This document shows, in pieces, positions 17,388-26,245 of a DNA stretch of 64,000 nucleotides (its first letter is position 1; every line of letters starts with the position of its first letter). The position numbers and the translations under genes are program-made. The DNA comes from Pseudoprevotella muciniphila (lineage in GTDB: Bacteria > Bacteroidota > Bacteroidia > Bacteroidales > Bacteroidaceae): contig NZ_CP033459.1 in NCBI RefSeq assembly GCF_003265305.2, positions 2,604,001 to 2,668,000 of the forward strand. Direction: 5' to 3'. The notes beneath the pieces are model-generated. The model did no database searches and had not been told where the DNA came from. It saw nothing but the letters and a program-made list of their open reading frames with translations.

Positions 17388-19877
17388 ATGAATATAAATA
17401 GAACGTTAGCATTATTCCTGTTTGGATGCATAACAATTACGTCTGTAAAGGCTCAGATTGGTATCAATGCCGACTATGCAGAGATAACAGACAATTATAC
17501 CTACGATTTGAGCGGTTGGGAAAAAATCGAAGACGGGCTTCATGCCAGTTGGGCATCGAAAGATGTGCATTACAAGAAAAAAGAGGTGCCTGCAATTAAG
17601 TTGAAGACAGACACGGTAGTATATGGATGGCGCGGTGAAAGGGTGTTTGCAGAAGCTTTGATTTTTGGAAAAAATACCACTGATGCACTGAAACTCTCCT
17701 TGAGCGAGTGGAAGAAAGGAAATAAAATCATTCCCGCTTCACAAGGGCAGGCGCGATTTGTGAATTACGTGCTTTCAGATGATAAAAAAGGTTGCGGAAC
17801 AAATCCAAAAACGTCCACAACATTGCATCGCCCTGATGTTATAGATATTGAGACTACGAAAGTGCTCTACGGACGTAGCACACGCCCTGTTTGGATAACA
17901 CTTGAAATACCACGCGATGCGGAATCAGGCGAATATACTGCAACACTCGATATTTCAAGCAGCAAAACAGGTAAAATCCTGAAAACACTGACATTGCGCA
18001 TAAATGTCGTTGACCAAACACTTCCTCTTCCGTCAGAACAAACATTCCATTTGGATTTCTGGCAGCAACCATACAGTGTGCCGCGCTATTATAAGGTGCA
18101 AAAGTGGAGTCAAGCGCATTTCGATGCTATGCGTCCTTATATGGAATTGCTCGCTCGTGCGGGACAACGCTGTGTAACGGCTATCCTGTTCTACGAGCCA
18201 TGGGGAGTGCAAAGTAATGACAAGCACGATGAAATGGTAAAGACTACCAAAAACGCAGATGGTACCTGGAGTTACGACTATACCATTTTCGACAGATGGG
18301 TGGAGTTTATGGAATCTTGTGGTATCAATCAGCAAATCAACTGTTATTCGATGATACCATGGGACAAGACGTTCAAGTACTATGACGCAGCACAGGGTAA
18401 GGATGTTAACCTTAAGTGCGAAGTGTCGAGCACAGAATATTCCGACTTATGGATACCGTTCCTGAAAGCCTTTGCGGCACACCTCAAAGAGAAAGGGTGG
18501 TACGAAAAAACATGTATCGCAATGGACGAAAGAGAACTTTCCGATATGCTCAAGGCATACGAGATATTACAGACGGCTGTACCTGGAATGAAGATGTCGC
18601 TCGCAGGCAATCATCACAGCCAACTCGCAGACAAACTCTTCGACTACAGTGTGAATTCAGCCGCTCGTTTCACAGAATCGGAACTGAAAGTAAGACGCGA
18701 AAAAGGATACCACTCAACGGTTTACTATTGCTGCTCGGAATACGCACCAAACATTTTTACCAACAGCCCGCCTGCAGAAGGAGCCTATCTTCCATTCTTC
18801 AGCCTTGCCAACGATTTTGAAGGCTTGCTTCATTGGTCATATATGGACTGGGTGGACGATCCGCTTCGCGATTCTCGTTTCAAACTCTTCCCAGCAGGCG
18901 ACACCTATTGCATCTATCCGGGAGGACGTTCAAGCATACGTTTCGAACGCCTTATAGAAGGCATACAAGGCACAGAAAAAGTGCGCATCCTCCGCAAGCA
19001 ATATAAGACTGCCGGAGAAACAGAAAAACTGCAGAAACTTGAAGATGCTCTCCAACTCTTTGCTTCTGGAGCAGTGGATAGCAACTATCCCGCTTCCTAT
19101 GCAGTGAATTATATTGAAAGCATATTGAACGGGGCACCGGAGCCTGTGCAGGAAATAACAGATTATTGCGATGTAAAAGTGGAGGAAATCAAAAATAGTT
19201 ACACTAATCGTTATCTCACAAAAGTGAGTACATCCGATGCAACTATCAACCAAACATTCGCAGTAAACACGCCTCCGTCTAATGGAATTGCAGAAATGCC
19301 AGGAATAGTAAAAGTGAAGAAAGGCTCAACGTTCAAAGTTGAAACAACAGCCTTGCAGAATAGCGACGATTTGCGTTATTGCAGGGCTGCATTATATGCT
19401 GATTGGAACAACGACTCGGTGTTCAGTCTTGTGGACGATGAACTTATAGAGCGCGTAGGAAAAGCAAATACGGCTAACACAGAACTCCTCGACAAGTCTT
19501 TCTCTGTCACTGTCCCGGAAAATGCGGCAATCGGCAAGACAAAGATGCGATTGGTTTATGCAGATGCTTGGCGTCCGGAACCCACTCCTTGTGGAACACT
19601 CACGAAAGGCTATTGCTTCGATATGCCTCTCGATATCTACGAAGGAGACCTGACCTCCGTGGCGTCTCACGCTGTTGCACAGGACTATTCATGGTCTGGC
19701 GGTATTCTCACACTCGGACAACCGGCAACTCTGACTGTTTACAATGCCTCCGGAGCATACATCGACCGAAAAGACGCCGCAAAAACATACGACACATCAA
19801 ACTTTATGCCAGGCAATTATATCATAGCCATACACGATGGCAAAGCCAAGCACCAAAGCATCAAATTCGTGAAATAA
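17388..19877 (+). CDS. Secreted GH123-like glycosidase with GEVED domain and T9SS-like C-terminus
   Basis: The 829-residue protein has a signal peptide (1-22, cut after KAQ). Residues 100-220 form a beta-sandwich (GRSTRPVWITLEIP). Residues 225-560 form a catalytic barrel related to GH123/DUF4091; the acidic pair of the family appears as MDERE (Asp380, Glu381). A GEVED-type domain (about 610-755, ADWNNDSVF... DMPLDIYEG) follows, and the last 70 residues (TLTVYNASGAYI... MPGNYIIAIHDGK... IKFVK) match a type IX secretion sorting domain. GH123 enzymes remove N-acetylgalactosamine from glycans, but this substrate is only inferred. It starts 32 bp after hflX, and is probably read from the same promoter or a near one. 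Confidence 0.8.
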   Translation: MNINRTLALFLFGCITITSVKAQIGINADYAEITDNYTYDLSGWEKIEDGLHASWASKDVHYKKKEVPAIKLKTDTVVYGWRGERVFAEALIFGKNTTDALKLSLSEWKKGNKIIPASQGQARFVNYVLSDDKKGCGTNPKTSTTLHRPDVIDIETTKVLYGRSTRPVWITLEIPRDAESGEYTATLDISSSKTGKILKTLTLRINVVDQTLPLPSEQTFHLDFWQQPYSVPRYYKVQKWSQAHFDAMRPYMELLARAGQRCVTAILFYEPWGVQSNDKHDEMVKTTKNADGTWSYDYTIFDRWVEFMESCGINQQINCYSMIPWDKTFKYYDAAQGKDVNLKCEVSSTEYSDLWIPFLKAFAAHLKEKGWYEKTCIAMDERELSDMLKAYEILQTAVPGMKMSLAGNHHSQLADKLFDYSVNSAARFTESELKVRREKGYHSTVYYCCSEYAPNIFTNSPPAEGAYLPFFSLANDFEGLLHWSYMDWVDDPLRDSRFKLFPAGDTYCIYPGGRSSIRFERLIEGIQGTEKVRILRKQYKTAGETEKLQKLEDALQLFASGAVDSNYPASYAVNYIESILNGAPEPVQEITDYCDVKVEEIKNSYTNRYLTKVSTSDATINQTFAVNTPPSNGIAEMPGIVKVKKGSTFKVETTALQNSDDLRYCRAALYADWNNDSVFSLVDDELIERVGKANTANTELLDKSFSVTVPENAAIGKTKMRLVYADAWRPEPTPCGTLTKGYCFDMPLDIYEGDLTSVASHAVAQDYSWSGGILTLGQPATLTVYNASGAYIDRKDAAKTYDTSNFMPGNYIIAIHDGKAKHQSIKFVK

Positions 19878-19882
19878 TGTTT

Positions 19883-19920
19883 GAGAGCCACCGCAATGCT
19901 GATGGCTCTCTTATTTATTT
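19883..19920. terminator. Terminator between GH123-like gene and glutathione peroxidase gene
   Basis: The stem GAGAGCCA/TGGCTCTC (19883-19890 and 19903-19910) is followed by TTATTTATTT on the plus strand. It ends the GH123-like gene and lies just before the end of the convergent peroxidase gene. Confidence 0.85.
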
Positions 19921-20544
19921 GATAGCACTTACCACTACTTTTGCGAGTTCTCTTATAATCGCTGCCTCCACTTCGCTGATGGGGGCTGTAGGTTCAAAGC
20001 GCATGACGGGTTTACCTTTAGTGTTTACCAGAAATTTGGTAAAATTCCACTTGACGTCGCTTTTCCTATCATAGTTGGCATCTTGCTTACGAAGCATGTT
20101 GTCCATAAAGGCTCCAGTTTGGTTAGAAGTGTCGAAACCCTTGAATGGCAGTTTTTTCTTTAGGAAAGTGAATAGGGGAGTTTCTCCTTCTCCATTGACG
20201 AGAACCTTGCTGAATTGCGGGAATGTAACGTTGAAGTTGGCAGAGCAAAAATTTTGTATTTCCTTCATTGAGCCTGGTGCCTGATTGCCGAATTGGTTGC
20301 AAGGAAAGTCAAGGATGACGAGTCCACGGTCCTTATACTTTTCGTAAAAGGCTTGCAGTTCTGTGTATTGTGGTGTGAAACCGCATTTTGTAGCGGTGTT
20401 TACGATGAGAATTACTTTGCCTTTGTATGCCGACATGGAAACATCGCGTTCTTTAGCGTCAAGGGCATAGAAGCCATAAATGTTCTTTTGTGCGGATGCT
20501 GTCAGGCAGATAACTGCTACTATCAGTAAGAGAATTCTTTTCAT
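19915..20544 (-). CDS. Glutathione peroxidase-family thiol peroxidase, secreted
   Basis: The 209-residue protein has a signal peptide (1-19, cut near ASAQ) and a GPx domain with the catalytic Cys54 in NTATKCGFTPQY, followed by LVILDFPCNQFGNQAP with the catalytic Gln and the second cysteine, and WNFTKFLV with the catalytic Trp. It is a cysteine, not selenocysteine, enzyme; such bacterial enzymes generally use thioredoxin rather than glutathione. The predicted export would place it in the periplasm. It lies 8 bp downstream of the phosphatase gene and should be co-transcribed with it. Confidence 0.9.
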   Translation of the reverse strand: MKRILLLIVAVICLTASAQKNIYGFYALDAKERDVSMSAYKGKVILIVNTATKCGFTPQYTELQAFYEKYKDRGLVILDFPCNQFGNQAPGSMKEIQNFCSANFNVTFPQFSKVLVNGEGETPLFTFLKKKLPFKGFDTSNQTGAFMDNMLRKQDANYDRKSDVKWNFTKFLVNTKGKPVMRFEPTAPISEVEAAIIRELAKVVVSAIK

Positions 20545-20552
20545 AATGTACT

Positions 20553-21074
20553 TTATTGTTTAGTAATATTATCGAGTAAATAGTCCATTAGCCGTTCACA
20601 ACTTGCCTCGAGCATGTCGAGTACGAGTTCAAATCCTTCAGGACCTTCGTAGTATGGGTCTGGCACTTCGTCATAGTTGTCGAAACCGACAAGAAAATCC
20701 GCCATGCGCAGTATTTTTCTTTCTTCTTCTCCTGTTCGCGCCATACGGCAGATGTTGCGGTAATTCGACTCGTCCATCGTAACTATAGCGTCAAAGCGTT
20801 TGAAGTCGTCAGAGTTAATCAGTCGGGCGCGATGCGTAAGGTCATAACCCCTGGCAGATGCATGTTGCCGCATGCGATAATCGGGGAGGTCGCCGGAATG
20901 TCCCCCGTAAGTGCCGGCAGAATCTACATAAAATGCATCGGCAAGCCCTTCCTTCTCAACAGTCGAAGCAAAAACCCCTTCTGCCGCCGGAGAACGACAA
21001 ATGTTTCCAAGACAGACGAAGAGAACTCCTATTCTCTGATTATCATTCGGTTTTATACTCTTTTTTTCGGCCAT
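20553..21074 (-). CDS. Low-molecular-weight protein-tyrosine phosphatase
   Basis: The 173-residue protein has the LMW-PTP P-loop VCLGNICRSP with nucleophile Cys21 and Arg27, and the general-acid loop VPDPY (about 136-140). A ten-residue N-terminal extension (MAEKKSIKPN) precedes the fold. In Bacteroidetes such enzymes are often linked to capsule tyrosine kinases, but no kinase gene is nearby. The peroxidase gene follows 8 bp downstream on the same strand. Confidence 0.93.
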   Translation of the reverse strand: MAEKKSIKPNDNQRIGVLFVCLGNICRSPAAEGVFASTVEKEGLADAFYVDSAGTYGGHSGDLPDYRMRQHASARGYDLTHRARLINSDDFKRFDAIVTMDESNYRNICRMARTGEEERKILRMADFLVGFDNYDEVPDPYYEGPEGFELVLDMLEASCERLMDYLLDNITKQ

Positions 21075-21094
21075 TCTATTATTTTATCTGCCTT

Positions 21095-21121
21095 ATGCCG
21101 TATGTGGCGTAATTACGGCAT
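21095..21121. repeat. Palindrome downstream of the HUH transposase gene
   Basis: ATGCCGTA (21095-21102) pairs with TACGGCAT (21114-21121) across an 11-nt loop. It lies 39 bp after the stop of the RAYT-like gene and just upstream of the phosphatase gene. No T-run follows on the minus strand, so it is a better fit to a REP-like hairpin or an operator than to a terminator. Confidence 0.5.
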
Positions 21122-21159
21122 GAATGGTGTCAATGTGTTTTATTTGTTAGAACATCGTT

Positions 21160-22311
21160 TTATGGTTTTCTGATTATTCTCGCATTCTCTGTAAAGGCGC
21201 ATATTTCTGCCGCTATTGTGTTGAGATTATGGAAGCGGCTGTAGTCTGAGTTTGCCGGCACGCCCTCCACCGGTCTCATCTCGTCGAGTCCCCACGGCGC
21301 CAGTATGAGCAGACTGCCATCGGCGCAGGCATCAAAACGTTTTCGCTCCGGTTTCCAAAAGGAGGTTATCGGTGTGTCCTGCAAGTGAATGAGCGGATAG
21401 CCCTTCTCCAGGCATTCGTTCTTCATGATCTGTTCGCCGCGCGAGATGCCCGGTGTTACGATGGCTGTACCGCCACCAACGATGGCACTGACCCATTCGC
21501 GGTGCTGCCTGGCGTAGTCGTCGGTCTGTTCGTAAGGCAGACCGCTGTCGGGATGCCTCCTGTGGCAATGCACCTGTATCTTGTTTGCCCACCTGAGCAG
21601 GAACAGATTGCCGAAAGCCCCGTATGAGCGCTCGCCTATCTGCACATGCAGGCTACGCTGCATCACGTCCGGCAACGCATGCCGCAGGATGGCTCGCCGC
21701 GGGTTGTCGTTGACGTAGGCTATCATGGCTTCACGGTGCCGCTCGTTGAGGCATACCGTGTCGTCGTAGTTCTCGTCGAACAGCGGGCAATGTTCCCGTC
21801 CCGGCATGGCATAGTATTCGCGACGCTCGCGCTTTGACATGGTGCGGATAAGTTCGCCCTCGCTGTCGCATTTCAGGGCTTTTTCGCGCAGCCATGCCGG
21901 AGCCTCGTCGCTGAAGCAATCGGCCGATATCGGACGATTGACGGACGGAGGAAGCCCCTGCAGCCGCTGCCAGAGACTGGTGCATACCGCCTTGAAGGTC
22001 TGCATAATATCGCCAAGGCTCCACGCCATGGGCTCAAGCACCTCAATCACACCATGGAAATGGTCGGGCATGCAGACGCACGCATGTACCGTCACACGGT
22101 TGCCATGCTCCGCCTGCTTTTCCGGCAACTGCTCCCACGCCTGCTGCACTGCCTCACCCAACGGCGACAACATCACTCTCGGAGCGGTAGGTTTACAGCC
22201 TAATTGTCCAAACAAAGCCTCCCTCCGGCTCACCACCAATGTGACGAGATAGACACCTACACCATAATAGTCGTGCCCGGGGTTGCGTGGACGATAGGTT
22301 TGGTTTGTCAT
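21160..22311 (-). CDS. HUH (RAYT/IS200-like) transposase fused to DprA/LOG-like domain
   Basis: The 383-residue protein joins two parts. Residues 1-240 are a Y1 HUH-type domain: YLVTLVVSRR, the metal-binding HUH motif DHFHG (His84, His86), and the RAYT hallmark YVNDNPRR (199-206). Residues about 260-383 have a Rossmann-like pattern with AIVTPGISRGEQ (283-294), YPLIHL, FDACADGSLLILAPW (326-340) and FHNLNTIAAEI, resembling DprA/LOG proteins. RAYT enzymes act on short palindromic REP sequences. Base composition is visibly more GC-rich than its neighbours, which suggests transfer. A palindrome lies 39 bp downstream. I recall similar fusions in other Bacteroidales, but a function for the second domain is not known to me. 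Confidence 0.8.
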   Translation of the reverse strand: MTNQTYRPRNPGHDYYGVGVYLVTLVVSRREALFGQLGCKPTAPRVMLSPLGEAVQQAWEQLPEKQAEHGNRVTVHACVCMPDHFHGVIEVLEPMAWSLGDIMQTFKAVCTSLWQRLQGLPPSVNRPISADCFSDEAPAWLREKALKCDSEGELIRTMSKRERREYYAMPGREHCPLFDENYDDTVCLNERHREAMIAYVNDNPRRAILRHALPDVMQRSLHVQIGERSYGAFGNLFLLRWANKIQVHCHRRHPDSGLPYEQTDDYARQHREWVSAIVGGGTAIVTPGISRGEQIMKNECLEKGYPLIHLQDTPITSFWKPERKRFDACADGSLLILAPWGLDEMRPVEGVPANSDYSRFHNLNTIAAEICAFTENARIIRKP

Positions 22312-22475
22312 GGCTTGAATTTCTACTTGAAGTCTTTCTGTGTAGCCATTTTTTTGCCAACAATTTTCTTGCCAAAGATGGCCATGGATTATCCGTAGAC
22401 AAACTTCTCAAGTGCTACATCAAATTAGCATTATAGGCTTATTTTTGTGTAAAGTTACGTAAAAAACGCGTAATG

Positions 22476-22515
22476 ACAAAAAAACGGGCGCGTTCCGGAA
22501 TGAAACGCGCCCGTT
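22476..22515 (-). terminator. Intrinsic terminator of nifJ
   Basis: A 12-bp GC-rich stem AACGGGCGCGTT/AACGCGCCCGTT (22483-22494 and 22504-22515) is followed on the minus strand by TTTTTTTGTC. It lies 24 bp after the nifJ stop. Confidence 0.9.
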
Positions 22516-22538
22516 GTCAGTATGATAACTGAAGTGCA

Positions 22539-25500
22539 TCAGATGATTTCGCTCCAGTCTTCCTGTGTCTTGCGGATATAACTTTGATAGCGACGCTTTG
22601 CAGCTTTCTCGGTTTCCTGGAACAGTACGTCAGCCTCCTCGGGGAATGCCTTAGAGAGTGATGAGAAGCGTACTTCGTGCTGCAAGTAGTCCTGGAAGTC
22701 TTCCCACTTCGGTGCCTTGCTGTCGAGCGTGAATGGATTCTTGCCTTCGTTAGCATTTTCTGGGTTGTAGCGCCAGAGGTGCCAGTAACCGCATGCCACA
22801 GCACGTGCTTCTTCTTCTTGAGAACGTCCCATGCCGCCCTTGATCTTCAGACCATGATTGATACATGGTGCGTAAGCGATGACGAGTGAAGGTCCTGGAT
22901 AGGCTTCTGCTTCGCGGATAGCCTTGAGGCACTGTGCGTTGTCTGCACCCATAGCCACTTGTGCAACGTAAACGTAACCGTATGTGGCTTGCATGAGACC
23001 AAGATCTTTCTTCGTTACGCGCTTACCTGAAGCAGCAAATTGTGCAATGGCACCGATAGGAGTAGCCTTTGATGCCTGACCACCAGTGTTGGAATATACT
23101 TCGGTGTCGAGCACGAGGATGTTAATGTCCTCTCCGCTGGCGAGTACGTGGTCGAGACCACCATAACCGATATCATAACTTGCACCGTCGCCACCGATAA
23201 TCCACTGGCTGCGTTTGGTCAGGAAGTGGGTAAGTTCGGCGAGTTGCTTGCATGTAGCGCAACCTTTCTCTGCGGCAGCCTTAATCATAGGCTCAAGTTT
23301 CTTGCCTGCCTCGCGGCTCAGTTTGCTGTCGTCCTTGCCTGCAATCCATTCTTCGGCTGCTGCCTTGAATTCTGCAGGAGTTTCGTCTTCTGCAATGGCA
23401 CCTTCAAGGAGTTTCTGAATGCGTTGGCGCATCTTCTTACCCGCCAATTCCATACCGAGACCGAATTCGCAGAAGTCCTCGAAGAGAGAGTTTGCCCAAG
23501 CGGGACCCTGACCTTCTTCATTCGTGGTGTAAGGTGTGGAAGGAATAGAACCGGAGTAGATAGAAGAGCAACCTGTGGCATTTGCTACCATCTGACGGTC
23601 GCCGAAGAGTTGTGAAACGAGTTTTACGTATGGTGTTTCACCGCAACCTGCACACGCACCGCTGAACTCGAAGAGTGGGGTAGCGAATTGTGAGTTTTTG
23701 GGGTTCAATGCGATGTCAACGAGCGTCTGTTTCGACTTCACATTCTTCACCATATATGTCCAGTTGGCATCTTCTTCGAGTTGTGTGTCGAGTGCCACCA
23801 TGGCAAGAGCCTTGTTGCCACGCATACCAGGACATACGTCAACACAGTTGCCGCAACCTGTACAGTCCATAACACTGGTTTGAATGCGGAACTTCATGCC
23901 CTTGAGCGCTGCAGGAGCCTTCATTTCAAGCATAGGCACGTCGATGCCTGCAGCCTCTTTCTCGTCGAGTACGAACGGGCGGATACAAGCGTGAGGACAA
24001 ACGTATGAACATTTGTTACATTGGATACAGTTTTCGCTATTCCATACTGGCACGAATGGTGCCACACCACGTTTCTCGTAGGCTGCAGTTCCTTGGGGCC
24101 ATGTACCATCAATACTATCTGCGTATGCACTTACAGGGAGCAAATCGCCGTTCTGCGCATTGATAGGACGCATGACGTTAGTGATGAATTCGGGCTCGTC
24201 GCGTACAATGGCTTCGTCTTCAGGAAGGTTAGCCCATGCGGGATCAACAGCGAGTTGCTTGTATTCGCCACCACGATCTACGGCAGCATAGTTCTTGTCA
24301 ACGATGTCCTGACCTTTACGACCGTATGATTTTACGATGAATTTCTTCATCTGCTCAATGGCAAGGTCAATAGGAATTACCTCCGTAATGCGGAAGAATG
24401 CTGACTGAAGAATGGTGTTTGTGCGGTTGCCAAGACCAATTTCTTGAGCAATCTTGGTAGCATTGATGTAGTAAACTGTGATGTTGTGCTCTGCAAAGTA
24501 GCGCTTCACATTGTTTGGCAGATTCTTTGCGAGTTCTTCGCCTTCCCAAATGGTGTTGAGAAGGAATGTACCATTGTCGCGCAAACCGCGTAGCACATCG
24601 TACATGTGTAGATATGCTTGAACATGACATGCTACGAAATTAGGCGTCTTAATCTGATAAGTGGAACGAATAGGTGTGTCGCCGAAACGAAGGTGAGAAC
24701 AAGTGAAACCGCCAGACTTCTTGGAGTCGTATGAGAAGTATGCCTGGCAATATTTGTCTGTGTTATCACCGATTATCTTTACAGAGTTCTTGTTAGCACC
24801 TACTGTACCATCTGCACCGAGACCATAGAATTTGGCTTCGAAAATGCCTTCGCCACCGAGTGCCATCTCTTTTTCAAGAGGCAGACTCGTGAATGTAACG
24901 TCATCAACTATGCCGAGAGTGAAGTGGTCTTTCGGTTCAGCGAGTTTAAGGTTGTCGAATACAGAAATAATCATCGTTGGTGTGGTGTCGCATGAACCAA
25001 GACCATAACGACCACCAATGATGAGAGGACGATTCTCAACATCGTAGAATGCACTCTTTACGTCAAGATAGAGAGGCTCGCCTTCTGCACCTGGTTCCTT
25101 AGTGCGGTCGAGAACGGCAATGCGCTTCACTGTCTTAGGCACTGCATCGAGGAAGTGCTTTACAGAGAAAGGACGATAGAGGTGTACGCTGACCATACCC
25201 ACTTTTTCGCCTTTGGCTATCATGTGGTCAATAGCTTCGCGAGCAGCCTCTGTTACAGAACCCATAGCGATGATGATGCTTTCTGCATCTTCTGCGCCGT
25301 AGTAGCTAAACAACTTGTATTCGCGACCAGTAATCTTGCTCACTGCTGCCATGTATTTTTCAACAATTTCAGGCACAGCGTTGTAGTAACTATTGCAACT
25401 TTCTCTATGAGCAAAGAATGTTTCTGGATTCTCTGCCATACCGCGTGCTACGGGCTGTTCGGGATTGAGTGCACGGGCACGGAATTCTGCAAGTGCTTCC

Positions 25501-26096
25501 TGATTGATCAGCGGACGGAGTTCCTCTTGGTCAATTTCCTCAATCTTCTGGTATTCATGCGATGTGCGGAAACCATCGAAGAAATTGATGAAAGGCACAC
25601 GGCTCTCAATAGTAGCAAGGTGAGCCACTGCAGAGAGGTCCATTACTTCCTGTACACTGCCTTCGCAAAGCATAGCAAAACCTGTCTGGCGGCAAGCCAT
25701 GACGTCACTGTGGTCGCCGAAAATACAGAGAGAGTGGGTGGCGATGGTACGGGCTGATACGTGGAATACACTCGGAATGAGTTCGCCTGCTATCTTGTAC
25801 ATGTTTGGAATCATCAGGAGCAAACCCTGAGACGCCGTAAATGTACTGGTAAGCGCACCTGCTTGAAGCGAGCCATGGACGGCACCGGCAGCACCGCCCT
25901 CCGATTGCATTTCCTGAACGTGCACTGTGTCGCCAAAGAGGTTCTTGCGGCCCTGTGCTGCCCATTCATCAACGTGTTCAGCCATAGGCGATGACGGTGT
26001 GATGGGATAGATGGCTGCAACCTCAGAAAACATGTAGGCTACATGAGCGGCGGCCTGATTGCCGTCACAAGTAATCATTTTCTTTTCTTTTGCCAT
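22539..26096 (-). CDS. nifJ: Pyruvate:ferredoxin (flavodoxin) oxidoreductase
   Basis: The 1185-residue single-chain enzyme oxidises pyruvate to acetyl-CoA and CO2 while reducing ferredoxin or flavodoxin; it is a main step of anaerobic sugar metabolism. It contains the pyruvate-binding domain (YPITPSSPMAEH, about 30-41), the CoA domain, two [4Fe-4S] sites (CIQCNKCSYVCPHAC and CTGCGNCVDVCPG, about 685-760), and the C-terminal thiamine diphosphate domain (GGDGASYDIGYGGLDH, NTGGQASKATP). The start at 26096 gives the family N-terminus MAKEKKMITCDGNQA; an upstream in-frame ATG at 26150 would add a hydrophobic extension that is not seen in the family. It is monocistronic, with a strong terminator. 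Confidence 0.97.
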   Translation of the reverse strand: MAKEKKMITCDGNQAAAHVAYMFSEVAAIYPITPSSPMAEHVDEWAAQGRKNLFGDTVHVQEMQSEGGAAGAVHGSLQAGALTSTFTASQGLLLMIPNMYKIAGELIPSVFHVSARTIATHSLCIFGDHSDVMACRQTGFAMLCEGSVQEVMDLSAVAHLATIESRVPFINFFDGFRTSHEYQKIEEIDQEELRPLINQEALAEFRARALNPEQPVARGMAENPETFFAHRESCNSYYNAVPEIVEKYMAAVSKITGREYKLFSYYGAEDAESIIIAMGSVTEAAREAIDHMIAKGEKVGMVSVHLYRPFSVKHFLDAVPKTVKRIAVLDRTKEPGAEGEPLYLDVKSAFYDVENRPLIIGGRYGLGSCDTTPTMIISVFDNLKLAEPKDHFTLGIVDDVTFTSLPLEKEMALGGEGIFEAKFYGLGADGTVGANKNSVKIIGDNTDKYCQAYFSYDSKKSGGFTCSHLRFGDTPIRSTYQIKTPNFVACHVQAYLHMYDVLRGLRDNGTFLLNTIWEGEELAKNLPNNVKRYFAEHNITVYYINATKIAQEIGLGNRTNTILQSAFFRITEVIPIDLAIEQMKKFIVKSYGRKGQDIVDKNYAAVDRGGEYKQLAVDPAWANLPEDEAIVRDEPEFITNVMRPINAQNGDLLPVSAYADSIDGTWPQGTAAYEKRGVAPFVPVWNSENCIQCNKCSYVCPHACIRPFVLDEKEAAGIDVPMLEMKAPAALKGMKFRIQTSVMDCTGCGNCVDVCPGMRGNKALAMVALDTQLEEDANWTYMVKNVKSKQTLVDIALNPKNSQFATPLFEFSGACAGCGETPYVKLVSQLFGDRQMVANATGCSSIYSGSIPSTPYTTNEEGQGPAWANSLFEDFCEFGLGMELAGKKMRQRIQKLLEGAIAEDETPAEFKAAAEEWIAGKDDSKLSREAGKKLEPMIKAAAEKGCATCKQLAELTHFLTKRSQWIIGGDGASYDIGYGGLDHVLASGEDINILVLDTEVYSNTGGQASKATPIGAIAQFAASGKRVTKKDLGLMQATYGYVYVAQVAMGADNAQCLKAIREAEAYPGPSLVIAYAPCINHGLKIKGGMGRSQEEEARAVACGYWHLWRYNPENANEGKNPFTLDSKAPKWEDFQDYLQHEVRFSSLSKAFPEEADVLFQETEKAAKRRYQSYIRKTQEDWSEII

Positions 26097-26245
26097 TTTG
26101 ATAAAATGTGAAAAGGCCTTGCAACTTGACACTCCAACGAGGAGAGCCAAAATTGAAGGCTGTTATTAAACGGTTATGTTATTGTAATATATAAGTTGTC
26201 ATTGATATATGCGCGAGCCGGATGAGGGGCATGTCGCTTGCTGTG

